From Sthenelais limicola (Eukaryota; Annelida; Polychaeta; Phyllodocida; Sigalionidae), in contig OW804096.1 in NCBI GenBank assembly GCA_942159475.1, positions 142,531,951 to 142,595,950 on the forward strand: a DNA stretch of 64,000 bases, read 5' to 3'. The position numbers were made by a program, and so were the translations under genes. The notes under the pieces were generated by a model. It did no database searches, was not told the origin of the DNA, and saw only the letters and a program-made list of their open reading frames with translations. Shown here one piece after another: positions 38,001 to 45,410 of this stretch (within the stretch, counting starts at the first letter, position 1; each line of letters starts with the position of its first letter).

Positions 38001-39098
38001 GTCCTGGCCAAATATTCTTCCCTGCTCAGGAGTGTAGGTACTGCCATAGCTACAGGTCCAGAGTTGAGTCTAGTTGAGAAAGTCCCTCTAAACTGAGGGA
38101 AGCCTCTTGCTCCCAACAGCACAATGAGATTATAATCCCATTAGGACGCCCTACTCCTGGGTCAGGAAAGCCATTAGCGCAGTAGGCGTCCAATCACTGA
38201 CATATCATTCTTATCTGAACTGAGAGTCTGATTTGGATATAGTTATAACATAATGCAGGACCCACCAAGTGACAAAGTGCCCTGGACAACTAAAATATTG
38301 GTTAGGACAACTAGAAATGTATCTGGCTACTGTTCAAGGAACCTCATGTGGTAATTATAGCAAATGGCACGATGGGGGCTTCAAACTGATTGAGACCCAC
38401 CAAAAAATGGGAGGAACCCCAAAGTTGCTATTTATTACACACTGTATTTGGATATTAAAAAGTAAATTTAACTTGTTAAGTTTAGCCTAAAGTTTAGCTC
38501 GAGGAGGCTCAATTCAGCGCAATTTGTAGGCCTAAGTTACTTACACAGTCGGGGATGACGTCATTTGTAACAGATTTGTAGGTCAGGCCTATGCTGCACC
38601 AACCAGATTATGTCTTTTTGTCAAGCCTGATCTGATCGCGTGTGCAGTTCGGATCAGCCAAACTGCACCTTTCTAACTGTTCATGTTTGTAATAAAAGTT
38701 GTTTTTAAAAAAATCTTCGAAATACTAATAAAATTACTATAACTGCGCTGTAATAAATATTAATAAAATAATATTAAACAATTAATAAATAATACTCCCA
38801 TTTGTTAACTCCATTAATATCTTGCTATTTCAGGCTGGTTGTATGCGCCCTCACAAGCAGTGGGTTCACTCTGGCTGCGTTGTAATAAATGTTAATAAAA
38901 TAATATTAAACAATTAATAAATAATACTCCCATTTGTTAACTCCATTAATATCTTGCTATTTCAGGCTGGTTGTATGCGCCCTCACAAGCAGTGGGTTCA
39001 CTCTGGCTGACCATGAAGACGCCGGAATGTTAGATATCGTCGGTTTCAGCACTGTCGCTCCAAAGATCATCTCCCAGTTTCTGCGCGGCGAGTTGTAG
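13573..39098 (+). CDS. RO60: Ro60/TROVE2 ribonucleoprotein gene, 3' half (five exons; N-terminus outside or unseen)
   Basis: Ro60 is a ring-shaped RNA chaperone that binds Y RNAs and misfolded small RNAs in cytoplasm and nucleus. Five exons with GT-AG borders join in phase to 286 codons including the stop (858 nt). The first two give the last TROVE helices, with the diagnostic IHPF and KWVPNG stretches. The last three give the vWA domain, with the MIDAS motif DVSDS at the start of exon 35899-36162, then FTDSETWAGNIHPADALRDY and TLADHEDAGMLDIVGF. Order, spacing and wording match vertebrate Ro60 as I remember it. Roughly 225-290 N-terminal residues are missing, and I could not find their exons in 1-13572. 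Introns are 7.6, 14.4, 0.4 and 2.3 kb, and the 14.4-kb intron carries a Helentron. Exon coordinates are inferred by eye. Confidence 0.9.
13776..13981 (-). mobile_element. Decayed MITE-A beside the Ro60 donor
   Basis: Second-subtype interior (ATTGAATGAATACAATACAG); both termini eroded. It starts 45 bp after the exon. Confidence 0.75.
14278..14504 (+). mobile_element. MITE-A copy
   Basis: 227 bp, TT duplication. Confidence 0.85.
14641..15570 (+). repeat. GA-rich simple repeat tract
   Basis: GAGGGAGGGAGAGAGAGAAG-type units with a pure GA block at about 15290-15352. It lies between two MITE-A copies. Confidence 0.95.
15598..15821 (-). mobile_element. MITE-A copy, left end eroded by the GA tract
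   Basis: The left terminus has degenerated to GTGAAGTCGCCAGAAAATG at the edge of the purine-rich repeat; the right terminus is CATTTTCGGATAATCTCACC. Confidence 0.75.
15945..16268 (-). mobile_element. MITE-A copy with internal duplication
   Basis: About 95 bp beginning ACCTAACCAAACAGATTG is present twice; the right terminus is truncated after TTTTCTGAACCC. Confidence 0.75.
16410..16771 (-). mobile_element. Older MITE-A copy, interrupted by another MITE-A
   Basis: The flanks 16410-16454 and 16690-16771 are two parts of one second-subtype copy (ATACTCAGATATACTTAGTA and GATTGTGCATTTTCTGAAAA). Confidence 0.7.
16455..16689 (-). mobile_element. MITE-A copy nested in MITE-A
   Basis: 235 bp with TT duplication, inserted in the 16410-16771 copy. 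Confidence 0.85.
16989..17222 (-). mobile_element. MITE-A copy
   Basis: 234 bp with CT duplication on both sides, showing the target is not limited to TA. Confidence 0.85.
17306..17533 (-). mobile_element. MITE-A copy
   Basis: 228 bp, TA duplication. Confidence 0.85.
17689..17900 (+). mobile_element. MITE-G copy
   Basis: CTGTAAACGTATTAATGTTC to ATAAATACGTTAACACTG; six or more GCGCGAAAA/TTTTCGCGC motifs are clearer than in the other copy. Confidence 0.82.
18092..18326 (-). mobile_element. MITE-A copy
   Basis: 235 bp, flanks TA/CA. Confidence 0.85.
18377..18612 (-). mobile_element. MITE-A copy, second subtype
   Basis: 236 bp, TA duplication. Confidence 0.85.
18729..18754. repeat. Perfect 12-bp-arm palindrome
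   Basis: TTCATATAGGAC, 2-nt spacer, GTCCTATATGAA. Its role is unknown. Confidence 0.8.
19001..19082 (+). repeat. 12-bp minisatellite, about 7 units
   Basis: GGGCTGTCAGTG units, degenerate at the right end. Confidence 0.92.
19168..19320. mobile_element. Foldback element with arms of about 70 bp
   Basis: The arms share GTGCTTATGTGGACGAATC (exact complement of 19216-19234 region), AGTCCTATAAATT and ATAAATA...GAATGG. The loop is about 15 nt (TCTGCCTATGGCATC). Confidence 0.8.
19690..19761 (+). repeat. 36-bp unit duplicated in tandem
   Basis: GCTCTGATGGGCGGGAGAGA plus GCTATAGTTC, twice. Confidence 0.88.
19866..20240 (+). repeat. CT-rich simple repeat with C-tract
   Basis: A pure CT run at about 19986-20040 and a C run at 20221-20235. 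The frames over it are spurious. Confidence 0.95.
20515..20744 (+). mobile_element. MITE-B copy with duplicated left end
   Basis: The first 26 bp (CACTCTAGGTCCAAACCCTC...) occur twice in tandem. Confidence 0.8.
20745..21179. other. Ro60 intron, nothing recognised
   Basis: AT-rich, no repeats or coding pattern. Confidence 0.4.
21180..21353 (+). repeat. 44-bp minisatellite, four units, before a Ro60 acceptor
   Basis: AAGGACCACAAAAGGACATT units start at 21180, 21224 and 21268; a degenerate fourth is 21312-21353. Confidence 0.9.
21376..21508 (+). CDS. RO60: Ro60 internal exon (end of TROVE domain)
   Basis: The acceptor is GTGCTTGCAG ending at 21375 and the donor is GTAAAG at 21509. The first base completes the Lys codon of the previous exon. 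The reading is then IHPFTILMTLKMYEQG to AFHTSFK, matching the conserved IHPFHILIALETYKxGHG...KW region. It ends in phase 0. A 44-bp minisatellite runs to 22 bp upstream of the acceptor. Confidence 0.9.
21923..21930 (+). promoter_or_regulatory. Perfect CRE palindrome TGACGTCA
   Basis: The octamer is upstream of two TGACGTAA sites (22042-22049, 22099-22106). A further TTACGTCA at 30893-30900 lies about 300 bp before the RPA-like ORF. Function is inferred from the motif only. Confidence 0.4.
22016..22129 (+). repeat. 57-bp unit duplicated in tandem, with TGACGTAA sites
   Basis: Two copies (22016-22072, 22073-22129) are nearly identical. Each carries TGACGTAATCGGTTCACGTT, that is an ATF/CREB-like site. 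They lie about 730-830 bp upstream of the Rep ORF start. Confidence 0.85.
22151..22246 (+). repeat. 48-bp GC-rich unit duplicated in tandem
   Basis: Units start at 22151 and 22199 with GTGCCCGCGCACTCGCCACC. Degenerate fragments (CTGCCCCCTACCGGTCA) continue to about 22310. The 48-bp period keeps frame, so an open frame here is only a by-product. Confidence 0.8.
22325..22565 (+). repeat. 66-69 bp tandem units upstream of the Rep ORF
   Basis: GCGGGTCGCTGTGGG recurs at 22325 and 22391. A 69-bp unit beginning AATTCCAACGTGTTACTGTG repeats at 22428-22496 and 22497-22565. Further near-repeats of CCCCGATCTTACAACTTT follow to 22720. Confidence 0.8.
22851..23400 (+). other. N-terminal C76-like cysteine protease domain of the Helentron protein
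   Basis: NQGDVKFGEQAGRQCVGNCA, followed about 115 residues later by FDPHSRDTKG, has the Q-x-C...N and D-x-H layout of the tegument-type deubiquitinase/deneddylase fold (peptidase C76) seen in several large mobile elements. Cys33 and His153 are the predicted catalytic pair. The assignment is by motif only. Confidence 0.6.
27954..27956 (+). other. In-frame TAG interrupting the helicase
   Basis: Sense codons run without a frame change on both sides. The sequence after TAG reads IYDIIYNINVADGLANGCSG, the expected helicase motif region. This is therefore a point nonsense mutation, or less likely a readthrough codon. Confidence 0.9.
28500..29174 (+). other. C-terminal endonuclease/exonuclease/phosphatase domain
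   Basis: IYYQNVQYFSRNENCLINDL, then LLCETHL, FGDLNVNG, LIDYCF and SHHMGL, reproduce the ordered catalytic motifs of APE-like endonucleases found in non-LTR retrotransposons and Helentrons. It is fused in frame to the helicase. Confidence 0.8.
29175..30775 (+). other. Spacer between the two Helentron genes
   Basis: No coding pattern. AATAAA at 29555-29560 and at 30542-30547 are candidate poly(A) signals for the upstream gene. Confidence 0.4.
30776..31194 (+). promoter_or_regulatory. Candidate promoter/5' UTR of the RPA-like gene
   Basis: A GC-richer island in AT-rich surroundings with CACGTG at about 30794, TTACGTCA at 30893 and GACCAATGACAG (an ATTGG/CCAAT box) near 30923. No TATA box was seen. 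Confidence 0.35.
31195..31890 (+). CDS. RPA-like gene exon 1 (RG-rich N-terminus)
   Basis: The ATG in TACCATGAGT is preferred because upstream codons in the frame look untranslated and the protein begins cleanly MSSDSEGMTMSVESSRGRPR. Eighteen-base in-frame units encode RGQPSP. The exon ends in phase 0 at GCATCAGCT before GTAAGT. Confidence 0.7.
31195..34827 (+). CDS. RG-rich, RPA70-like OB-fold protein, five exons (probable Helentron companion)
   Basis: Exons 31195-31890, 32620-32963, 33240-33387, 33631-33858 and 34132-34827 join in phase to 703 aa. Donors are GTAAGT, GTAAGT, GTAAGA and GTAAGA; every acceptor ends in AG. Residues 1-232 are low-complexity RG/RGQ repeats (RGQPSPRGQPSPRG) and then Ser/Pro-rich. 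Residues about 240-570 look like three successive OB-type segments (IVVGDESGVMLGFVKRSEPV; VKEITLLQETTAIKLSLWDA; DTGLLFGHITN). The tail is highly acidic. Order and length suggest a replication protein A large-subunit relative, binding single-stranded DNA. RPA-like genes are known companions of Helitrons in plants and some animals. Family identity is inferred; no zinc ribbon was recognised. It could also be an unrelated gene nested in the intron. Confidence 0.65.
31891..32619 (+). other. Intron 1 of the RPA-like gene
   Basis: A GT-AG intron of 729 bp, AT-rich with stops in all frames; no other feature was seen. Confidence 0.6.
32620..32963 (+). CDS. RPA-like gene exon 2 (first OB-like segment)
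   Basis: The acceptor TTCCTTTAG is fixed by an in-frame TAG that must lie in the intron. It reads SSRHRTTKFGAMED and continues through VVGDESGVMLGF to DQTLIY. The donor is GTAAGT and it ends two bases into an Arg codon. Confidence 0.7.
33240..33387 (+). CDS. RPA-like gene exon 3
   Basis: The acceptor is CATCTGCAG and the first base completes the Arg codon. It then reads TTNWHIIPDHLLQKADELYW up to RARVIQ before GTAAGA. It looks like the linker between two OB-type segments. Confidence 0.65.
33631..33858 (+). CDS. RPA-like gene exon 4 (second OB-like segment)
   Basis: The acceptor is CAATTTAAG and the donor GTAAGA; 76 codons in phase 0. It encodes MELVRTITDKEGRRKLVKEI and LSLWDAAAAYSDPQIGDTIE, a beta-rich pattern typical of RPA OB folds (x-L-x-L-W-D, G-D-x-I). 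Confidence 0.7.
34132..34827 (+). CDS. RPA-like gene exon 5 (third segment and acidic tail)
   Basis: The acceptor is TTCTGCACAG. It starts VLPPEKTEETVHIVGIESPL and ends with TGA. The last 110 residues are dominated by Asp, Glu, Asn and Ser. AATAAA at 35532-35537 may be the poly(A) signal. Confidence 0.7.
   Translation, partial: VLPPEKTEETVHIVGIESPLNSSKIDCVMERDTGLLFGHITNSKLCAALGLQSGSNVETILPYLPIKATVTLLGTLIDEIDIINHCNIDYSQPEIYTHDQEAYTYFDPQDMEYGAEELSTIDSQNCEMDYDYNYDMEEEFDETSSTAGDTEMADDETDDGEGENNQDGEDKENEANGLTDQNLQNEQETGKSDTENFEETVQAINTQISNTKITDGAEVEASPVMPEIEDK
34828..35898 (+). other. 3' flank of the RPA-like gene and end of Ro60 intron
   Basis: Contains AATAAA at 35532-35537, degenerate repeats of CAGTAGTTGAATGTACTCTA at about 35305-35412, and a hairpin at 35825-35841 (CGACCC, 5-nt loop, GGGTCG). 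No coding sequence was seen. Confidence 0.4.
35305..35412 (+). repeat. Degenerate tandem repeat near the Helentron 3' side
   Basis: CAGTAGTTGAATGTACTCTA and CATACTCTATAGATC alternate two to three times. Confidence 0.6.
35899..36162 (+). CDS. RO60: Ro60 exon: start of vWA domain with MIDAS
   Basis: The acceptor is TTGTTTCAG and the donor is GTAGGT at 36163; the exon has 88 codons. It begins NVEPTNKRLLLAVDVSDSM, where DVSDS is the DxSxS metal-binding motif of vWA domains. The amphipathic helix and strand ending at GANKIPG follow. It is markedly more GC-rich than the surrounding introns, as expected for an exon. Confidence 0.93.
36295..36518 (-). mobile_element. Decayed MITE-A just before a Ro60 acceptor
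   Basis: Left terminus lost; right terminus TTTTCTGACGATCTGACCC ends 13 bp before the exon. Confidence 0.75.
36532..36701 (+). CDS. RO60: Ro60 exon: middle of vWA domain
   Basis: The acceptor CAG ends at 36531 and the donor GTATGT is at 36702. The exon encodes VPIISTDVAAPISWAKSTDK, then VDAFVVFTDSETWAGNIHP. The FTDSE strand carries the last MIDAS aspartate. It ends two bases into a Lys codon completed by the terminal exon. A MITE-A copy ends 13 bp before the exon, so the acceptor region sits against transposon sequence. Confidence 0.93.
36715..36735. repeat. ATTAG microsatellite, probable retroposon tail
   Basis: TAGATTAGATTAGATTAG; a similar tail is at 54638-54652 before AAAACATTTTATTCAATCAT, suggesting SINE/LINE 3' ends in minus orientation. 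Confidence 0.45.
36863..37222 (+). mobile_element. MITE-D copy in the last Ro60 intron
   Basis: About 360 bp with long inverted ends (CCGAAAAGTAGTTGACACAT... and AACTACTTTTCGGACAGACTA). Confidence 0.85.
37499..38041 (+). repeat. Intronic direct duplications with a palindrome
   Basis: GGGCAAGTGAAGTTGGTAAG to GAGTGTAGGTAC occurs at 37543-37628 and 37967-38041. AATTTCAAACCC...TGATGTCTACTTACAATGAA occurs near 37500 and 37636. CACTTGCCCA-A-TGGGCAAGTG is a perfect palindrome at 37959-37979. Confidence 0.8.
38053..38232 (-). mobile_element. MITE-B copy in the last Ro60 intron
   Basis: Interior AGCCATTAGCGCAGTAGGCG intact; termini eroded. Confidence 0.75.
38745..39010 (+). repeat. 132-bp tandem duplication across the last Ro60 acceptor
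   Basis: Two nearly identical 132-bp units each contain an AT-rich block (AATATTAAACAATTAATAAA), the acceptor and the start of the terminal exon. The outer edges are approximate. Confidence 0.85.
38834..38880 (+). pseudogene. Duplicated partial Ro60 terminal exon with its own acceptor
   Basis: CTTGCTATTTCAG and the first 46 exon bases recur exactly 132 bp upstream of the true terminal exon. The copy then runs into GCGTTGTAATAAATG, so a transcript using this acceptor would read LAAL and stop about 27 residues early. It is either a splice decoy or a source of a shortened isoform. Confidence 0.8.
38966..39098 (+). CDS. RO60: Ro60 terminal exon with stop
   Basis: The first base completes the split Lys codon. 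The exon then reads LVVCALTSSGFTLADHEDAG and MLDIVGFSTVAPKIISQFLR, ends GEL and stops at TAG 39096-39098. This fits the Ro60 C-terminus (IADPDDRGMLDMCGFDTG...). The acceptor and the first 46 bases are duplicated 132 bp upstream, and the upstream copy is not followed by the rest of the exon. Confidence 0.92.
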
Positions 39099-40590
39099 GT
39101 CTTTCTTTTGTTCAAACACTGAACAGAGAAAACCTTTGTGAAACAAGTACTTCTAGACAAGGATGGACACTATGGCTCCTGTCGTCGTCTCAACAAGTCC
39201 AGGCAAGGAAGGTTTTGGAGCAGCATTCAGTTCAATGATTCCTCGTTTCATATCTCCATTACTCGTGCACATCATCAAATCAAAGATAGCAACCAATCAC
39301 AGCTCCGACTGGGGACGCAGGGTGATGACGTCAGCAGGAGGAGGAATACCGGTAGATTCCTTGGTAACTTTAAAGTACCGGAAGTCGTCATCCACTTCCG
39401 CCTTTGCATTAATTCCGGAATGGCAAACTCCCAATAATTTGGAATTTGTAGTAGGAGAACCAGATCTGGGTAATTTTCGTGCAAATGCGAGAAAAACACA
39501 ACAGATGCAGTTGTTTCGAGTAAAACAGAACAAGCTTTTCATTCTTCCACTTAGAACAACAGCAACTCAAGAGGTGAAGATAATATCCAAATACTAAATT
39601 GTTGTCTCTCCTCTTAATCAATTCAACTCATAGAAGGCCTTATACATGAATGAGCACTCTTTATGGAAAAGAGTAAAGAGTTGGTTTAGGAAGATGGATC
39701 AGCTATAGGCTCTCTTGTAACCATAATGATATTTATAAAAATGTGTCTTGCTCCCATGGCAAAAACAAACTAGTTAATGAACACTCCCCAGTCCAGTCGC
39801 TTCCCCAGCCCTGTCATTTCGACTCTTCTTTCTGTTCATATCAATGATCGATGCGCAAGTTTACGACTATTTTGTTTGTATATATAATATAGAAGTGTTA
39901 TCTTTTTTATTTAGTCCTTATTCGGACCAATATTCTGTCTTCTTTCTTAAGCTCAATTTTAACTCAGGTTTGTTTTACATAGCTGATGATGCTGATGATG
40001 ATGATGTTAAGAGATCAACTACTGAAGATCTTGTAATAATGGTACCATATATAAACATCCTCTGTTTTGAGGTGTTAAATTCCATTGTATGTGTTTTTGT
40101 GTTGCTGAAACCCTTATTATCGTTAGCCAGTATATTTCTACAATGTGACTTACTGCCTGGACTGGGGAACCACTACTCATGTAAAAAAAAAATGTTCGCC
40201 AAGTTTTGGTGTTCCAAATTTTCTGCCATTTCAATTACGATAAGCAAAAAGAAGTTATTCCTAATGAAACCTCAACCTATTTTAAAGTTAATGTTTCGCT
40301 GGTAGAAAATTTGGTGGATTAAAACACCCTTTAAAGATGAATGGTAAATTATCATTTGGTATTTGTACCAAATAAGGGATTGCTCTATATGAATGTATAG
40401 GGAACCTTATTTTAACAGATATATATATTATAGTTACACATTATATGCATGCTATTATCATATAAAGTGTATTCGTGGTTTTGCATGTTTTCCCCAGATA
40501 TGTATTACTACTTGGCTGGATATTTTTTATTAGGTTTTTACACTAGTGAGCGTAGATAAGCGTCTGCTAGCCATTCAAGTACGGAGAGAC
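39099..40590 (+). other. Presumed Ro60 3' UTR and flank
   Basis: No further exon follows the stop. A 144-codon open frame (39163-39597) begins 65 bases after the stop but resembles nothing I know. No AATAAA was seen up to 40.4 kb; ATTAAA near 40317 is the best poly(A) candidate. The rest is AT-rich and unremarkable. Confidence 0.4.
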
Positions 40591-40930
40591 AATAGGGGAT
40601 TTGCATGTGCCACTGCGCATGTCTACTGCAGTGCATGCTGGGATGGATTCAGTTGAAATCTGACGTGCAGATATCTGGCAACATTTTTAATCGAAAATTT
40701 CAAGAATGTTTTCATCAATGTCATAGCTTGTATAAATGATCTATGAAAACAAAATGCATGATGGGAAAGATGAGGACTTGTGTCATGGAAACATGTATAA
40801 CACATGGATATTGACATTAGAGCATTGATAAATATTCCATGCTGAACATGACATGTTTTCTATAGATTTTAGACTGTGCCATTAGTCCCATAAGCAAGAT
40901 TCAAAATGGCGGCTATGCAAATCCCCTATT
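40591..40930 (+). mobile_element. MITE-C copy
   Basis: AATAGGGGATTTGCATGTGC to TATGCAAATCCCCTATT; the best-preserved ends. Confidence 0.88.
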
Positions 40931-42095
40931 GAAAGACAAGAAAGTAATTTTCAGGGAGTATCTTAGAGGGTCCCTAGTTCCAGGACCTGTTCATTTTTGT
41001 TCTACCAATTTTTCACTTTTTAAATTAAGTAAAAATGGTATATATTTTAGAGAAATATGGATTTATTTATCTGTTGTTTGTCAAATTAAATGGCCTTATG
41101 TGCCTAGCACCCATTGGTGTATGTTAGGGTTTTTAGAGACCCACCATTTTGCCCAACCATCGATGGCGCTGAAGCAATCGCATGGATTATTTTTGAATTC
41201 TAAATTCAGATTTAATTTGATCTAAATCCAAAAATTAAATAATTCAACTTAAATAATTCAACCTTCTAATATATCTCCCTGAATTTCCTGATCTTGTCCT
41301 GGTTCTATTCCCTGCTCATACTTGGGTTGATATAGATATGAAGAGAGCTGAGACCGCATGAAAAAGGGAGTTATTAAAATGCAGTGCTGTGCTCGTTGGT
41401 TAACCAAGCTTGTCCCTGTGTGTTGGTAACACTTTATAAAACAAGAAGATATCAATGCCATGTTCAACTGTAAATCAGCATCTCTCACCCACTCGCATTT
41501 ACCTTTTTTATTTTTGGAATAATAATAATAATAATAATAATGAGAAATTGAGTAAAGAAAAAAGAAAATACTTATGAAGAAGTGATGTATAGTTAATGAT
41601 AATTCAGTAATCAATGTTTTGTTTCATTCTGAGGTGTCAAAATGTGCCATGCTGCACACTACTGCAGGATTAATGAAACAATGAGACAAAAAAAAAGATA
41701 GAAAAAGCACATTGGTATATAGATTTCACTCTAGTACTCATATATACTATATTGTGTGTACTCATATCGGGTGGAAGATGGTTATTTTATTGTGTACGTA
41801 TAACCTAGATTAGACTTTGTAAAGAACTAGGAGGTTCCACAAATATGCTATTTGCTGCGGGGCAAGTGCTGACCTTGACCTTCATCGGTCAAGGTCATCG
41901 CAATTTCTCCTGACCCTTTCTGTCATAAAGGGGATTTTTTGTAACTTTCACTGGTTAGAATTTTCTCGAATCTTATGTATGGCCACTTTGACATTATTGG
42001 TACAGCCTTAAAATTTGGCATAAATGAACCAGCCAAATTGCCATAGTAAATGATCAAATCTCATAACAGGGAAACCAGTAGGCCCTTGCAGTGGT
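40931..42095. other. Intergenic, nothing recognised
   Basis: An AAT microsatellite at 41519-41541; no coding pattern. Confidence 0.4.
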
Positions 42096-42446
42096 AATTA
42101 GGGGATTTGCATGTCTCACTGCGCATATCTACTGCAGTGCATGCTGGGATAGATTCTGTTGAAATCAGACATACAAATACTTGGCAACATTTTTATCAAA
42201 AATTGCAAGAATGTTTTAACCAATATCATAGCTTGTATAAATGATCTATGAAAACCAAATGCATGATGGGAAAGATGGGGACTTGTATCATGGAAACATG
42301 TATAACACATAGATATTGACATTAGAACATTGTCAAATATCCCATGCTGAACATGGCATGTTTTCTATAGATTTTAGACTGTACCATTAGTCCCATAATT
42401 CCATGCGAATCGTGATTCAAAATGGCGCCTGTGCAAATCCCCTATT
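42096..42446 (+). mobile_element. MITE-C copy
   Basis: AATTAGGGGATTTGCATGTC to GTGCAAATCCCCTATT. Confidence 0.85.
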
Positions 42447-43671
42447 AGCAGTGAGTTTGTGGAACCTCCATTTATTATTATGAATAATATGCGGTTACTC
42501 AGCCTGAACATATTCTTCTATAAAAGATCCCAACCAGAGAACATTCAACTTTGATAAATGCCACTTATCTAGAATCTGTGATAGAAAGAAACAAAAAAAA
42601 AGTGAGGAGAAATATCTGATCATTTGAATGGAAGTCGTCTTGTGATGAAATCATTATTGTACTAACCATATGTACTACTACTACACGGACTGTGTTTGAC
42701 TGTCGCTTGTCATTGACATAAATATAATGTGAAACTATGAGGTTTTTATATAGGAAAACTATAAAGAGAAAAACCTGCACGTGGTGGGGTCAAATGTTAA
42801 TCATAAATCGACTGTAGTGGGGACTATAGCTAGTCATCAAGAGTTAGTTTTTAACTCAATATGATATGATGGTCATTTTGATACACTTTTGTTTCGACTA
42901 TAGGTCTATAGGCCAACAAACGGTAAAATGTTCCTGTAAAAAAAACTGTCATGTTAATATAATACTGAACATTCAGAAGAAGAAAACCATTTAGCTGGGG
43001 GAAAATGTGGAAAAAAATATGATTTCCCTTCCTGCAGGACCAATCAATGTTATTTAGAAAACCGGTCAGTCGGTAATATTTTTTATTTTGCACATTTCTG
43101 CAAAGCATTCCCACTTATTAAGAGTATTCCGCCTACAAAATAGATTCCGGCCGCGAAATATCATATCCCGAGCTGAGAAGTTTTATTGTAAAAATTAATG
43201 ATACAGAATTAGAGGAGGAGGTGGTGAAGCATGCTTTCGCAAACTATTTGTATATTCCAGAATGTGGTAGAATAATGGTGGTAGTTCACCTTTTTGAGAT
43301 TAGATTCAAGTTTCTTTTGTTAAGATTTTTTTCAAAGTCAGTATAATGTACTGGTGATGATAAATTGCGTTGGAACTTTCTATTCATATCATTTATCAGC
43401 TTCCCCTTTGTCCCAAAGGAACTGTGACTTCCTCCCTTCCTTCCTAGAAATCCCCCAAACCATAATGTTTATATTTGAGAAATCTATAATAGATATAGAA
43501 CAAAACCATATCTAGCCAATTTGGATAAGAAATAATTCCCAATGGCTACCGAATTTTACCATTTTTTCTTGCAGTTGTGAATCGTATTATCTGTATAATG
43601 GATGATATTAAGGTATTAAGGAATTCCTAAAAGAGAGTAGTAGAACATTCTCGAAGCTAATCATATCACAT
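42447..43671. other. Intergenic, nothing recognised
   Basis: Only short frames; no repeats seen. Confidence 0.4.
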
Positions 43672-43906
43672 GTGTCAGATTTTCAAAAAATGTACAATTG
43701 GCAGCTGTATACATTCAGTAAACTCTGTTAAATAAGGCTGAAATTTGGTCAATACTAGGTAAAATTGAGTATATTTGGCATTGTATTGATTCTAGCAGTC
43801 TCTTTGGTTGGGTTGAACTGTATTTTGAACTTTATTTTCGTCTAATATTTGGGCTTTTTGAAGAGATTGGCGAAGGTGAATTGTACATTTTCTGAAAATC
43901 TGACCC
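43672..43906 (+). mobile_element. MITE-A copy
   Basis: 235 bp, CA duplication. Confidence 0.85.
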
Positions 43907-44585
43907 ACATAGCCTTTTCCCCGTTTGTGCATAATATCAATATGCCAGGGAGAGGGGCATATCTTTTCCTGACCAAGTTAGAATTGTCGCATCAAAAACA
44001 GCAATATCTTGTAAGGCCTTGTCCTCCACAGCCTATACTTTATAAATAGGGTCTCAAACTTGCCACTTTTTCGATTGATGCGATTTCTACTGATATTATG
44101 GTGTCAAAAAGGATTCTTTCAACTTCCATAAACAACTGTACAAACCACTTCTTTTTAACTTAAAAATAAGTTTTTCGATTTTTGGAAATTAAATACCTTT
44201 TTTGCATTCATGCAAAATGTGAGAAAGTATATAATAATATTTCACTTTTGGTGATACGTATAATATACAGGGTCTGCTTAGACTTTGAATGTCCCAGATA
44301 ATTATAGCTGTCTTTAAAAACAGGCCTTGGATTTTAAAGTGTTCTATAGGCTTACTTCTGGGGAATTTATCCTTGACTGAAATTTGTTAAACTAGTGTCA
44401 ACTTTCAACAATTTGACTTTTCGAGAATATTATCTTAGCACAAAATATGTCCTTGATTTTTCGAGAATATAACATGACTTTAAATTTCATACCTGGTCTT
44501 TAAATTTGGCTTTGCCTTGAATAAATTATTGCCCAAAGTTTTTTTAGAGTTGGGATGCCAGAAGGTTTGTGGGGAGATTGTATAT
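43907..44585. other. Intergenic, nothing recognised
   Basis: AT-rich spacer between two MITE-A copies. Confidence 0.4.
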
Positions 44586-44820
44586 GGGTCAGATTTTCAG
44601 AAAATGTACAATTGGCAGATCAACACATTTAGTAAATTCTTTAAAATTAGGCTACAATTTGGTCAATATTAAGTAAATTTGAGTATTTTCGGCATTGCAT
44701 TGATTCTAGCAATCTGTTTGTTTAGGTTGAACTGTATTTTGGACTTTATTTTCGTCTGAAATTTGAGTTATTTGAGAGGATTGGTGAAGGTAAATTGTAC
44801 ATTTTCTGGAAATCTGACCC
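44586..44820 (+). mobile_element. MITE-A copy
   Basis: 235 bp, TA duplication. Confidence 0.85.
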
Positions 44821-44989
44821 ATACAATCCCTACTTGGATCTGATAAGGGTAAGGATAAGAATTTCATTTAGATATTCCCTGTTATTTTTTCCATTGATGT
44901 GGTTTAAGTTAAAACTTTTCAGTCTTCCCTTTGGGTGATGATGCTATGGCCTTCAACCCTTTTATAGAGAGTCGTAAGGGAAGACGAAA

Positions 44990-45410
44990 TGTGATGTGTT
45001 TCAGGAAAATGAGTCATAAGTCGCAAAATTGATATTTTTTTTATAAGTGTTTTTTTCACAAGATCACATTATTGGAATGTTCTGATTTTTGGAGAGTTTG
45101 TCACTTATAGTTATGTCAATCGATGTATCAAATTTCAGGACAATCTATGTAATATATCCTCTCGTTTTAAAGGTCCTCATATGGACTACATTTAGTTACT
45201 TTACTGTTTATTTACCCCCAGGAATCATTCATATTGGAAACTTTTTTTTTCAAAAACGAAAATATCAAACTTAAAATCTAGAAATACTTATTAGATTATA
45301 AGACTGTTTACTATCATTGGAATCGGCTTGATCTCCTCTATTCAAATATAATGATATCTCAAAATCTATTTTTTGCGACTTACGACTCATTTTCCTTAAA
45401 CACATCACAA
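44990..45410 (+). mobile_element. MITE-E copy
   Basis: TGTGATGTGTTTCAGGAAAA to CTTAAACACATCACA, with TCATAAGTCGCAAAATTGAT inside the inverted ends (about 50 bp). Confidence 0.82.
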
